A stretch of 64,000 nucleotides of DNA, taken from the NCBI RefSeq assembly GCF_028640845.1, contig NC_080548.1, forward strand, positions 12,605,814 through 12,669,813, given 5' to 3'. This stretch comes from Ahaetulla prasina. Its lineage: Eukaryota; Chordata; Lepidosauria; Squamata; Colubridae. Below the pieces are notes generated by a model. The model did not search any database, was not told the origin of the DNA, and saw nothing but the letters and a program-made list of their open reading frames with translations. The translations under genes were made by a program, and so were the position numbers. Position 1 is the first letter of the stretch; every line of letters starts with the position of its first letter. Shown piece by piece: positions 12,282-23,375 of this stretch.

Positions 12282-13083
12282 CTTTAAGTCATAATAAAAG
12301 AAACCAATTAATCTTCATTTCATGTTTGTGAGCTCCATGAATTGGCCAATCTGTAACATAATTTGTTGGTCTAGGTAGGACCTTGGCCTCTTCCAGCTTG
12401 AGAACTCTTTAAGTTAAAAGCAGTTTTTCATGATAAACCATAGCAAATAGTCCAGCAAATGTCAAATATTGGTTAACATTGATACATAATGTTATTAGAG
12501 AGTGTTTCAAAATATTATATTGGAGGCTTTGTGCTCAATTATATGACAACTATTCTGTGAGACCCTATAAAATTCATTATCTGTATATCTACATTATCCT
12601 TCCCCAACCTGGTGCCCTTGAATTGTACTGGGTTTGAGTTCCCATAGCACAGGCATGGGGCATTGATGTCTAACATCTCTGGAGGGCCCCAGAAATTATC
12701 AATCTGTATACAATAAGTATGATCATTCAAGAGCTTGAGATGATGTGCCCACCCAAGTTTTGACTATGGCACCACTCTTGGTCCCAGGCAGAGAACACAA
12801 GACAGAGTGGCTATAGTTACCTGTGAGATTCTGGTGGCTTGAAGAGATGCTGTTCCACCACAGAGTACTGAATTTCAGACCCTACTTGTGAAATGGGACA
12901 TAAGAGTTCAAAGTGGACTGTTGCCCCTGTAGTAGCCTCCTTACTGCTTAACAGACCTTTGCTACTCAAGTGCCCTGACTGGACTGGCAGCAGACTTCTC
13001 TGGGTTTATGGTTCTGGAGGACTCTGCCTTCCTTGGACATAGAATTAGATAGAGGCAGTTTGGGAATTTATGGTCACTATGGG

Positions 13084-13411
<328 letters not shown>

Positions 13412-14780
13412 TGCGAAATATTTAATCATGGCAGTGGATGATTACTCCCATTTGCATTGCTGCATCCTGCATAGCAGCAACGGACTCCTCTTGCTGTCAT
13501 CTCACATCAAGAAGACATTTTGAAGAGCACTTTAATTTTTAAGGTCAACTTCCAAGATGTAGCAAATCCACTAGGCTGCCAATCCTAGGAGAGTGCCATT
13601 TCTGGTAATCAGTGTTACCATCCTCTTGGTGTTTGTAAGGCCGAAGGAACTTGGCTGCTGCCATTTATATGGGCTACCACATGGTTTTGTATGTGAGTCT
13701 CTCATGCATATTTTTTGTGTGCTGATGTATACCATGAATCTGATTCACTTGATGTTCTAAGTAATCTAGTGACAAATTATACATGTAATGTACAATGTAC
13801 ATTGTTATCAGTAGGAGAATCTCAAAACTGTTTTTGAGGTGATAGAATCAAATATTCAAGCAGGTTTGTTTTTGTGGTTTCTGGGTTTGGTTTGGTTTTT
13901 TTTCCTTAGAGATGCCATAGTTGTGTGTGTTGAATGTCAAGGTATTCTTGTGAATTGGTGTAAGACAAAACAAAAACAAATCGGGAGTTGTAATAGTTCT
14001 TTTCTGCCCACTGCAATTAGGAAATTTTTAAAAAATTGAAATGCCTATAAGGATACAGTGGAGAATGGATTCATTACCTTTGGAGCACATCTTCTAATCT
14101 ATAGTTTTCCAGCTATTATGGTTATGTCCTACATGAGATATTTCCAAAGCAAGGAGTGTCTTCTCCTTGTTCTTGATTGCCTGTTTTAAGAATTTTCTGG
14201 TTGGCCAAGCAAGTAGCCCTCTCAATCTTTACTTTCCCGTCACTGTAACTGTTTTCCATTTGTGTATGTATTTCTCATTTCTAGGATCAGGTCACACATG
14301 CTGTGCCAAAATGTTTGGCCATGGTTTGTTCTACAAGCCATTGTAACCTGGTTTATTGATGAAGCTAAGCCAAAAAAAACCCAGCTGCATTATGTCTTAT
14401 GCAATATGTGAATCAGCCTGCTGTCTTATAGAGAATGCAAGTCAACATTTCCCAGTGAGCTTCTGGTTGAATTGCTTGTTTATTGCCTGATTTTCTTTTT
14501 CTCCCTGGCATCAAATCATGTAGTTTAATTATTTCCGAGGAAGAAAGGAAGAGGTATATCAAGATAACTTGCATTCTGCTGTACAGGAGGAAGGTGATCT
14601 GTTCAGGTACAGAAACTTGAGAAATAAGGTTAAACCAGTAGTGCAAATTGTTCTTTATGCCTGCCTTTCTCTTCCCAATGTCTTTCTGCAAAATACCACC
14701 TTTATTCGATTATTTCTGTAATACTACGTGTCTGAAAGTAAATACTTTTTATGGCTGAAATAAATGGAAAAACCGATAGA
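13412..14780 (+). other. RCAN3: RCAN3 3' untranslated region (inferred)
   Basis: About 1.35 kb follows the RCAN3 stop. It contains no splice-supported coding sequence and no recognisable mobile element, and it is AT-rich in keeping with a vertebrate 3' UTR. The inferred end is placed just after the AATAAA hexamer at 14759-14764, which is followed by a GT-rich stretch. Short open frames inside it have no family resemblance. Transcript data would be needed to fix the true end. Confidence 0.7.
14759..14764 (+). terminator. Canonical poly(A) signal, likely RCAN3
   Basis: An AATAAA hexamer lies about 1.35 kb after the RCAN3 stop, with G/T-rich sequence (GTGTTGGGTT) 20-30 nt downstream as expected for a cleavage site. 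No other canonical hexamer was noticed earlier in the UTR. Confidence 0.6.
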
Positions 14781-14948
14781 GGAAGTGTTGGGTTCTACTT
14801 TATCTCTATAATCATCAATTACTACAGATTCTTTGTGGTACAGATTGAATTCAGGGCAGTCAGTTTTTCATCATCTCTCTTTTTGTTGATGCACCCTAGA
14901 ATTGGACATGGTTATCCTATTTTTTAGAACTGCTAGATTTGCAGATAA

Positions 14949-14963
14949 CCACCAGATGGCAGC
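14949..14963 (+). promoter_or_regulatory. CTCF-like motif
   Basis: The sequence CCACCAGATGGCAGC fits the CTCF core consensus CCASYAGRKGGCRS at every position. It lies about 190 nt beyond the RCAN3 poly(A) signal. A related motif in opposite orientation follows at 14989-15003. Occupancy cannot be judged from sequence. Confidence 0.5.
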
Positions 14964-14988
14964 ACATACAGTTTTCTTGTTCTCTTTG

Positions 14989-15003
14989 CTGCCCCCAGTG
15001 GTC
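14989..15003 (-). promoter_or_regulatory. CTCF-like motif, inverted partner
   Basis: The minus strand reads ACCACTGGGGGCAGC, which matches the CTCF core except for one missing base. With the motif at 14949 it forms a converging-type inverted pair about 40 bp apart. Confidence 0.35.
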
Positions 15004-15042
15004 ATTGGTTTTTTTTTTGTATCTCAGAGTTAAAATTGGAGA

Positions 15043-15083
15043 TTAAAAGATGAGCAGCTCTAATTCTGCTGCTCATCTTTTAA
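15043..15083. other. Perfect 16-bp inverted repeat with 9-nt loop
   Basis: Arms at 15043-15058 and 15068-15083 are exact reverse complements. Past one A/C mismatch the pairing continues for about four more pairs. It could be a hairpin in an RNA or the remains of a tiny palindromic element. No terminal repeats or target duplication were found. Confidence 0.8.
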
Positions 15084-15310
15084 CCTCTTCTTGGCCCAAT
15101 TCCCAGGGGAAAAAATCCCTTTGAATTCTTTGTATTTTTACCAAAAGGAAAAGTGAGAAAATAACAAATGATGCTTATAGTGATTCACGATAGTATTTAA
15201 TTTTAAGCAGGATTTTGCATTGGTAGTAGATGAATAATGTCAGGTCATTTTAAAACTGCTGTATCACTAAATTTTATAGGACGGTCTTGAAGCAGTTAAA
15301 TTGCTTAACA

Positions 15311-15358
15311 CAGTGTAAGCCGCCCTGAGTCTTCGGAGAAGGGCGGGATATAAATTTT
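15311..15358 (+). repeat. SINE 3' tail fragment
   Basis: It carries AAGCCGCCCTGAGTCTTCGG and GGCGGGATATAAAT, the 3' end of the Sauria-type SINE shared with BovB LINEs. The same tail occurs at 49929. Confidence 0.6.
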
Positions 15359-16059
15359 TTAAAAAAAATTCTCTGTCTAATATATGATAATCTAAAGGAT
15401 CATTGGACAATTTATGCAACTGTAAGCTCTTTTGATGCAAATGTATTAATTTAGAAGGAGGTGACTAAAGGCTGCCAGAGTTTTTACTGTTATTTTAAGA
15501 ACAAAAACCCAGCTGAAGTTTCCCAATGTGACTTAATTCTGATATGAAGTCAAAAAAAAACACAACTCAACATACTTATTCTATACAGATTTATTGATTA
15601 TTGACAATAAAATGTTGAGGATCCTGCTTTGTCTCTGCTACAGTGGTATATTGTGGAGTACTGAACACCATTTGGGCAAAATTAGAGTCCATTAAATGAT
15701 ATCCAGGAATTTCCTTGGCCGCCTGCAGTTGTGAAGTTGTGTGCTTAGTTCCCTTGTTGCTGATGGATTATAAAACAATGTGATGAGAAACTCACAGTTG
15801 TGAGGTTTGCTAACGCTGTTGTAGAAGGTGAAGATTGGAGCCTTTCATTACTTCCTACATTCTCAACTACATTCTCAAAATGCTAGTGGGGGGTCCCAGT
15901 TGAAGAACACTGAAAATGCTGGGTGTGCTCTTTTATTCATCCATTAGGAAAATAGATAAAACACACCTTGGTAGTGTATGATTTGAGGCCATGTGACCCT
16001 CTGCCTACTGCCTTCTGTATGAAGAGAGATACAGAGAGAGAGAGAGAGAGAAAGATTTG

Positions 16060-16172
16060 CTTGGAGGTCATTAGTCCAACCCCCTGCTCACACAGGACTA
16101 GGGATTCGAACCGCTGAACTGGCGACCTTTCTGATCGACAAGCTCAGTGCCTTAGCCACTGCGCCCCCTAGC
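16060..16172 (-). repeat. tRNA-derived SINE head
   Basis: The minus strand shows box A (GCAGTGGCTAAGGCACTGAG), GATCAGAAAGGTCGCC and a good box B (GGTTCGAATCC), the pol III promoter of a Sauria-type SINE. A (GA)n run at 16027-16052 adjoins it. Confidence 0.7.
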
Positions 16173-18300
16173 CAGGCTAACGGTGATCAGCAGAACTTTT
16201 ATGAGGACAACAGAATATGTGGCCATCGAATTCACTTGTTTTCTAAGAGGTTGTGGCACCTCTTAGGCAGAGAACTTTCGACAGCATTGAGAGCAGCAAA
16301 AAGGAAATTAAGCAGAGAAAATCATTGCAGCCATACTCAAGTACGAAATTTGGTTTAATTTTGTCTGCAGTTTTTATTTTATACATGTTAATTGGTACTA
16401 GATAACAAGTGAGTTGGGTCATTGTTTTGGAGATAATTCCTTAACCAGATTCCTCAATACCTTCATAATGGCAGAACTTCTAATGCAAGCAAACCCCCAA
16501 CTTCTTGGGCACCTGATGGGCCATTCTGAAAACAGAACAACTGGCCTTGAGACTGATTTAACACGATTTTGTATATTCTCAGTCTGTCCTTCACATGCTT
16601 TGTAAGGGCGTAACATATTCCATGGCTTGCATTACACAATATTTGCAGCCAGGGGATATGACGTGATCTGTATTATCTTTCAAAAAACTCTGTAATCTTT
16701 TTATTTCTATTTAGGCTGATCAGGAAACAGAATTATCAGTGCTATTGAAGCTGTAGTTGGTTAATTAGTCCAGTATTTTGCAAGCTTCAAGGTCAATAGA
16801 AGGAAGGGATCCAGTCTTCATAAGGTAATAAATAAAACCCTGTCTTTTAACAACGGCATCAGGAAAAATGTTTATGGGGTGTTGTTGTTTTTTTTAAAAA
16901 ATTGCATATCTTTGCTTCTCTGTGTTAGTAGGGCTTCATTGTACAGCCAGTAGAGTATATAAAGAGAATCTGAATGAACAAATGACAAAATCATCCAGAT
17001 GTGGAGTCTGCCATTGTGAAACATAATTGTTTTCCCAGTTAACACAATTCAATTAAAGGGGTAAGGAGTGGCAATCTTGCGAATCATTAAACAGCCAGGG
17101 CTAATTTAGGCCTATTCTGCCTTATATAAATCTTAACAAACTTCGACAGTTCTTTCTTCCAGAACCATAAATATTTATGTACTGTTTACTCACGCATAGC
17201 TCTTGTTGCATTTTCAGGATATGATGCTATTATCTAGCCAGCAAACTGCTAATCCTCTTCTGCAGTTAAAAAATAATAATAAATGGCTGTATTCATGTTT
17301 GTGAAAATAAACAAAGGTGGAAGAGCCTTTTGTGAAATGGAGCTGCACAGGCCACCTGGAGGAGGAACAGAATTGAATACCCCTGCACAGCTCCAAATAA
17401 ACTTTGGACTTGCATGCCAGCGAGGAAACCTTTCAATCGGTTTCAATATTCCTTATTTGATGTGAGACTACCAGTGTTCACTGTGCCAAGTGAGGAATTC
17501 TGGGAATTCCACACATCTTAAAGTTGCTAAATTTGAAAAAACACTGGACTACCAGGAAATTAAAATAGACTGAACATTTCAGGGTGGGGACCAGGAAAGC
17601 AACACAAACAAATCAGTTGGTTTAAAAAACAAAAATCAGTGACATGACCACAATAGGATTTTGAGTGTGACTTACGGGAGATCTTTCATTTCCATTAAAG
17701 AAGAGAAAAATTAAAAACTAAACTGAAACGAGACAGGGCCCCATCCTGTTTTTATAAACGTTCCACAAAATCAACTAAGAAGCTTTTGCTGGATTATTAG
17801 ATGCCTTTGGGGTGTGGGGGGGGGGCTGGGGGAGAGAGAGAGAGATGGTACAGTATGTGGAATGCAGCCCTGTGTGGAAAAAGCAAAAGCTCCCTACGCA
17901 GGGAGTAAAAATAGCTTGTGGGCAAACATGCTTGTTTTAAATCTGCAGGAAGGGGCATTAGTTCAGCAAAGAATGAAAAGAGAATTTGGCCATGTGGTCC
18001 TTCCAGCTTCAGTTTTAGGCCGAGGAGAGAAGCTCAATCAATAGGCCCATTCATCTAAATGCAGAAAGTGGCCCTTTGGTGGAAGGCGGCAAAGCCAGCA
18101 GAGAGTTAAACAGCTTGTGCAGGACTCGGCTTGTGTAGGAGGGAGTCAGAAGGCGAAGAAACTAATATTGTGTGCCCTACAGCCCTTCCTTGTTTCAAAA
18201 CGAGCCCATGTTGAAACCCAGAAGCAAAACTTGTGCTTTTTAATAAAATTTGTCCATCTGAAAAGGGGCTAGCAGATTCCTTCAAATGTTTGGATAAATA
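16173..18300. other. Intergenic, mostly unassigned
   Basis: Apart from a degenerate foldback (17472-17546) I see no gene or named repeat. Composition is AT-rich. Confidence 0.4.
17472..17546. mobile_element. Degenerate hAT foldback
   Basis: It starts CAGTGTTCACTG and ends AAAACACTG, with ATTCTGGGAATTCC and CACATCTTAAAGTTGC inside. Only GACTAC is shared between the flanks. Confidence 0.55.
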
Positions 18301-18521
18301 CCGTGTTTCCCCGAAAATAATACTGGGTCTTATATTAATTTTTGCTCCAAAAGATTTTCTGGTTAGGTCTTATTTTTTGGGAAATACGGTATTAAATGCT
18401 TTCATCTGGCTGACAATCTTAATTGGGGCTTATTTTGGGGGTACGGCTTATATTACAAGTATCCTGAAAAATCATGCTAGGACTTATTTTCCAGTTGGGT
18501 CTTATTTTCGGGGAAACAGGG
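18301..18521. mobile_element. Tc1/mariner-type MITE (CCGTGTTTCCCCGAAAATAA)
   Basis: 221 bp with imperfect terminal repeats (CCGTGTTTCCCCGAAAATAA / TTATTTTCGGGGAAACAGGG) flanked by TA on both sides. Inner repeats of GTCTTATTTT lie in both orientations. Confidence 0.85.
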
Positions 18522-18949
18522 TAGACTAACTTGCTCCCTCCTCCTACACTAAAATGTAGTTTCTGAGAAGAATTGCTAGTATGAGTGTTTTAAAGTGGAT
18601 TTTAATCATCGCTTTAGGAAAGAAAATCCAATTCTGACCTTTAAGGCACGGGGCAGGAGTGGGGAGGAAGGTCCTGCTTGTTTGAGTGCCAAGAAATTTT
18701 AAGGAACACTGAGGTCAGTTTCCAAGAGAAGCCATGTTTGAAAGGCCACCAGGAAGAACATGGATGCTCACATCGGTCACTTATAGCAGTGAGCAGGACC
18801 TTGAAAATGTAGCTATTCCAAAGATCTGATGGCCGCAACCAGCCCCCCCCCCTGCCCCAATGGATATTTGACTTGCATTTTGGGTGCTCGGCAATTATGG
18901 TGTTTTCCAGTGTTTGGTAAAAATGCTCCACAGTGAACAATGCATTCGC

Positions 18950-19035
18950 TTAACGACTGCTGCAACAAAAAGTTGTAAAACTGAGCCCATCGCATGATGA
19001 TCTACTTCACAAGCATCGCAACGTATAAGCAGGCT
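18950..19035. mobile_element. Tigger-like fragment
   Basis: CGCTTAACGACTGCTGCAAC and AAACTGAGCCCATCGCATGA match internal parts of the family. No ends. Confidence 0.45.
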
Positions 19036-19422
19036 CTATTTTTGTTCATACGTCAAGGCTACCTGCACATATCTCTGCAAATCCTGAGTATAATCTAAAC
19101 AGGAAAACATGAAGTCTCCCACCACACGAAGAAATCGTGAGCTGGAACCACTTTAAGGCCACCCACCACAATTGGGAACCAATACCTTCCCGATATATTA
19201 GTTTCAATTCCCAGAATTCTTAGCCCACACTTCTTTTACTAAAATCCCCTTCCAGAGGGCAAGGCTTCCCCAAGGGAAGTGGCATCAATGGTGAGATGAC
19301 AGATTCCCACAAAAAAAAAATAACAGGAATGTCGCACATGAATGACACGATGCACGTGGCCTCATCATAGCCAGTGCTGGACATCAATGCTGGGGCCACC
19401 AAATTTGAAATAGTTATAAGAG

Positions 19423-19787
19423 TAAAGGTAAAGATTTCCCCTGTCCACTTACCAATTCGGGGTGGGGGGGTGGGGCGGTAGGCAGTGCTCCTCTCCATTT
19501 CTTAGCTGAGGGAGCCAGGATTGTCCAAAGACCCTTTCTGTGATCATGTGGCCAGCATGACTGCGGTGGCACAGTGGTTAGAGCGCAGAACTGCAGGCTA
19601 CTTCTGCTGCTCACTGGCTGCCAGCAGTTTGGCAGATCAAATCTCACCAGACTCAAGGTTGACTCAGCCTTCCATCCTTCCAAGGTGGGTAAAATGAGGA
19701 CCCAGATGGTTGGGGGCAAGAGGCTGACTCTGTAAACCGCTTAAAGAGGGCTGTAAAGCACTGTGAAGCGGTATATAAGTCTTAAGT
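19423..19787 (+). repeat. Composite SINE/LINE-tail repeat
   Basis: The left part (19423-19560) resembles the common squamate repeat containing TCATGTGGCCAGCATGACTG. At 19567 a tRNA-like head begins (GTGGCACAGTGGTTAGAG). It runs through CAAGGTTGACTCAGCCTTCC and ends at the BovB-like tail AAGCACTGTGAAGCGGTATATAAG. The next hAT element abuts it exactly at 19788. Confidence 0.6.
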
Positions 19788-20111
19788 CCATGATGGTGAA
19801 CCTATGGCAGGTGTGCCACAGGTGGCACACAGAGCCCTCTCTGCTGGCATGCGTGCCATTGCCCCAGGTCAGATCTCTGTGGTGTTTCTTACATGAGCTT
19901 CTGTTTCCCTGCGAATGATGAAACAGAAGCTCATGAAAGAAAAAGCTCTTCCCTCTTGCCATGCTGCTGGTGTTGGGATGCCCCGCCTCCCGCCGGCCAG
20001 CTGGTCTTCGAGTCTCTGCTGCGCATGCATGCTCATGGCCACTCATGCACGCATTTGCATGTGCACCTTTCAGTTTTGGCACTTCATATGTTAAAAGGTT
20101 CGCCATCACTG
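19788..20111. mobile_element. hAT element (CAGTGATGGCGAACC family)
   Basis: Its ends are CCATGATGGTGAACC and GGTTCGCCATCACTG, flanked by TCTTAAGT/ATCTAAGT. Related copies lie at 53959 and 59878. The body has GCATGCATGCTCATGG and GGCACACAGAGCCC. Confidence 0.85.
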
Positions 20112-20163
20112 ATCTAAGTGCTATTGCTATGATTATATGCCGAGGCACATGGAAAAAGTGGTA

Positions 20164-20408
20164 CCTATTAATCGTCTCATAGTTCCCATCACCAATCTCT
20201 TTCCACTTATGACTGTATGACTATAACTTGTTTCTGGCAATCCTTATGATTTATATTGATATATTGACCATCAATTGTGTTGTAAATGTTGTACCTTGAT
20301 GAACGTATCTTTTCTTTTATGTACACTGAGAGCATATGCACCAAGACAAATTCCTTGTGTCCAATCACACTTGGCCAATAAAAAAAATTCTATTCTAATT
20401 CTATTCTA
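20164..20408 (+). mobile_element. CR1-L3-type LINE 3' end, short tail
   Basis: It shares the same 3' UTR blocks as 8821-9320 (CTTTCCACTTATGACTGTA, GAGAGCATATGCACCAAGAC, CTTGGCCAATAAAAAAAATTC). Only three pentamer units follow. Confidence 0.8.
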
Positions 20409-20506
20409 TACCTATTTATCTAGGTACCAATAGATAAATGTGGCTTCACTTTAAGTTATATGAAGTCAGTCTGATTACTGGGCCCATATTCTTATTTTGA
20501 CTATTG

Positions 20507-21151
20507 TGTTGTGGTCCGCTGGTGGCCTATGGAGCTGCAGCAGAGTCGGACAGTGAGGAGGTTGGGGAGGAACATGGGCCAGTCCTGGAGTCTGGGGCAG
20601 GCTTAGACAGGGGCTCTGGGTTGGAGGCAGAGAGGGGGCCAGGGCCATCTGGGAGTTATGGGCTGCCTCCGGAGCCTCCAGAGTCAGACATCAGCGAGGC
20701 AGAAGAACAGGAGGAGCCTGTTCCCAGTATGCATATGAGCAGAGCTGCCAGAAGGCAAGAACAGTAAAGGCAAAAGGGACGACTCGGGAGTAGGGCTTGG
20801 AGATGATTGGTCCCTCCCATAAGACATAAAGGAGGAGCAAAGGCAAGTGAGCCTTTGCAGGAAGCAACTTTGTTCATTCTGATAGGTTTAAATTCTGAAG
20901 CTCCGTTTTTGACTTTGTGCTCCGTGTGGCCTTGTAAAGCTAATTGCCAATTAGGTCTTTGGCAGCGTTTCAAGGGAGATAACGGTGGGTGCTTATCAGC
21001 CTTATTCCGAAGACTTGTGGGACTCTTTACCAACTCTTTGTGACTCATGACGGGCTGTGAATGAACAGAATTCACAGCTGTTGAAATAAAAAGAGGGTTT
21101 TTGAGACTAAGCGTGTGATTGTTGCTGTCTCAGGAAGCCTCAGTCAGAACA
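20507..21151 (+). mobile_element. Solo LTR, 645 bp, + strand
   Basis: It starts TGTTGTGG and ends CAGAACA (TG...CA). It is flanked by TATTG/TACTG, a 5-bp target duplication with one mismatch. An AATAAA at about 21084 with GT-rich sequence after it marks the R/U5 region. No internal retroelement sequence or second LTR is nearby, so it is a solo LTR. The U3 part has an open frame rich in Glu/Ser. Confidence 0.8.
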
Positions 21152-21321
21152 TACTGTCTACCTAGGAACTTTGCCTCCAGCCACACCTGAACTGGAAGGG
21201 CGGGAAGTTTCCACCATTTGTTCATTGGACAAAGCAGATAATTGATCTCCTTGCAGGTTTATGTGGGAAAGTGGGAAGTGACTTTTATCTCCTCTGCTGC
21301 AAATGTTTGGGGACTCCTCCC

Positions 21322-21707
21322 CAGGGGCGAAATGTAAAATTTGTTACTACTGATTCTGTGGGTGTGGCTCGGTTGGGGGGAGTAATGTGACTGAGTGGGC
21401 ATGGCCAACTTTTTTTTTACTCTTAAAAGCATTTTTTCTATAAGCTCTTCAGCCAAGCTACAAAGAGCTTGTATAAAACATGCTTTTAAAGGGTTCTTTA
21501 ACCCTTTAAAGAACCGTGCGATCATCAGAGGCTTTTTTTTACTTTTAAAAGCATTTTTTTGGCCGAAGAAAAATATCTCTGATAATCGCGGAGCTCAGCT
21601 GGGGCGTGGGGGGGGGGCAGGGATTTTTGCTACCGGTTCTCCAAGCCACCCACCGCCATCGCTACCGGATCGGGTGATCTAATCCGAACCGGGAGCATTT
21701 CACCCCG
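21322..21707. mobile_element. Short hAT element (GAAATGTAAAATTTG subtype)
   Basis: It starts CAGGGGCGAAATGTAAAATT and ends GAGCATTTCACCCCG, with flanks CTCCTCCC/CTCCTGTC. Internal AAAGCATTTTTT inverted repeats recur in all members of this subtype. Confidence 0.8.
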
Positions 21708-22075
21708 CTCCTGTCCCAGAAATTACAGCCGAGAAGTGCCTAACTCTGTTGCAGATCCTTTAATATTCCCATTTCACCTCTTCACCCACTCCACAACTGG
21801 CTCTCTTGCTGGTAAAAGGAAAATTTACTTGTGTGGGTGTATGTGTTTTAATTTTGCTGGTCATTAACAGACTAGTCCTCAAGATGACATGGAAAATAAA
21901 ATAATGATTAAAAACCCAGAAAAAACTATTTGGGTAAAACCAAGACGATCAGGTTTCGGGGCAGCTGGATGATTTTATGCTTAATGAAGTGTAACTGGGT
22001 TTTTACACAGGGACTCTACTGTCTCTCAGCCTATACATAAGTTATTAGTAATTTCAAAAAGCAAATACTTTGGAT

Positions 22076-22309
22076 CAGGGGTCTCCAAACTTGGCGACTT
22101 TAAGCCTGGCGGACTTCAACTCCCCATAATAAATAGATATCCCACTTTTCCGCTTTTCAAAATCTTTTAAAGTGGATTCCCCAAGAGATCCTAAACTGAG
22201 CCCTTTGGTCCAGGGGTCCCCAACCTTCGCAACTTTAAGCCAGCTTTGCTGGGGAATTCTGGGAGTTCAAGTCCGCCAGACTTAAAGTTGGCAAGGTTGG
22301 AGACCCCAA
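22076..22309. mobile_element. hAT foldback with foreign insert
   Basis: A perfect CTTTGGAT duplication flanks CAGGGGTCTCCAAAC ... GGTTGGAGACCCCAA. The middle (22126-22237) is not element sequence but a copy of 23290-23404, including the left end of a second foldback. Confidence 0.85.
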
Positions 22310-22588
22310 CTTTGGATACATTTTAATAAGTCAAATACTAACGGGGGGGGAGGGAGAGAGAAGGAAAACACAAGCAGGTGGTTGCCCTTGATGTAGCCCT
22401 ACAGCACCCTCACAACGAACGGTAGACAGGCGCGCTCTGCACATGCTTCAGAGCGCTATTTTCCCTGCCCACCACGCCCCCGGCGGTAAAGATAAAAGGG
22501 GGCGCAGGACCAATTCCCTCGCCCTTCTCTGGGACGAACAAAAAGCAGGCGCCGAGTCTCCCTCCTTCTCGGCCAGCAGCCGGGGCGC

Positions 22589-22624
22589 AGGAGGAGGAGG
22601 AGGAGGAGGAGGAGGAGGAGGAGG
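22589..22624 (+). repeat. (GGA)n trinucleotide run
   Basis: Roughly twelve GGA units lie in the CpG island, within the candidate leader exon. Repeated GG pairs could form two-layer quadruplexes. In translation it yields poly-Gly/Ser/Pro artefacts in several frames. Confidence 0.9.
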
Positions 22625-22756
22625 CGGCAGCGGCAGCAGAAGCGGGCTTGTCCCCGCCTGGGCCAGCCCAGCCCGCCGCATCACCTGAACCAGGCCGGCC
22701 GGGGAAGGAGGGAGGGGCCGGCCGGCTGGTGCGCACCCAGAGCAGCGGGGCAGCCG

Positions 22757-22801
22757 ATGGCGGCCAACGGTACCAGAAGACGCTCCAGGGCGCTCTGCTA
22801 A
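22757..22801 (+). other. Upstream ORF in the candidate NCMAP leader exon
   Basis: ATG in a strong context (GCCGATGG, G at +4) opens a 14-codon frame starting MAANGT and closed by TAA 19 nt before the splice donor. If the exon is used, this uORF would sit in the mature leader and could damp translation of NCMAP. Function is inferred from position only. Confidence 0.4.
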
Positions 22802-23375
22802 GAGTCCCGTCCGGGAGAAGGTGAGTGCCAGGCGGGGATCGGGGCGGGCATCCCCGAGGGCGTGGGAGGGTCCGAAGGACCAGCGCGCCCGCTGACCCGC
22901 CCGAGGGACTCCACGGTCACCGAAACGCGTCTCCCTTCCCCGCCGGCCCTTTGCGGGTAGATTTCCCGGACAAGGGGCGCGGGAGCAGCGGGACCTGACT
23001 TGAGAGGCTCCCCCCAACACCCCCTGCCCAGCCCAGCCAGCGCTGCGCTGGCGAGGCGGCTCGTCCTGCCTTCTGCGAGGGGTGGTCGGAGCGCGGATCT
23101 CCCCCCCCTCTTCCCCCGTCCTTCTCCATCTGGGTCCCTCGGGTGGGTCGGAGAGGGGGTTCCCCCCCATCGCCCCCGCTTTTCCATCCTTATTCGGACC
23201 CTCTCGAAGGACTTTGGACTGCGACGCCCGCACCACCTGCAGTCTTACACTGAAGAAACCTTTACGCAGGCTTTCTCCCCCCCCCCCCAAATTAATAGAT
23301 CTCCCACTTTTCCGCTTTTCCAAATCTTTTAAAGCGGATTCCCCCCAAAGAGATCCTAAGCTGAGCCCCGTGGTC

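Larger units (their letters stand above)
22520..22820 (+). other. Candidate non-coding first exon of NCMAP
   Basis: The 3' edge is the consensus splice donor GAGAAG|GTGAGT at 22820/22821. The 5' edge is only a guess, placed about 25 nt after the TATA-like element. NCMAP starts coding just inside its first coding exon, so a 5' UTR exon upstream must exist, and this is the only promoter-like candidate with a strong donor on the + strand. It holds a 14-residue upstream open frame (22757-22801). Linking it to the exon at 50583 implies an intron of about 27.8 kb. Confidence 0.5.
22430..23290 (+). promoter_or_regulatory. CpG island, probable NCMAP promoter region
   Basis: This is the only long GC- and CpG-rich block in the window; the surroundings are AT-rich or repetitive. 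It contains a TATA-like GATAAAAG at 22491, many CG dinucleotides and GGCGG/CCGCCC boxes, and a GGA microsatellite. It lies about 8 kb beyond the RCAN3 poly(A) signal and upstream of the NCMAP coding exons in the same orientation. It could instead serve an unannotated non-coding transcript or a minus-strand gene. Confidence 0.6.

Noticed and set aside
16060..16172. A tRNA gene on the minus strand
   Set aside because: Box A and box B are present but the cloverleaf stems do not close and the sequence matches the head of a SINE.
20504..20767. Acidic 87-codon frame as a small gene
   Set aside because: It lies wholly inside a solo LTR with clear ends and target duplication.
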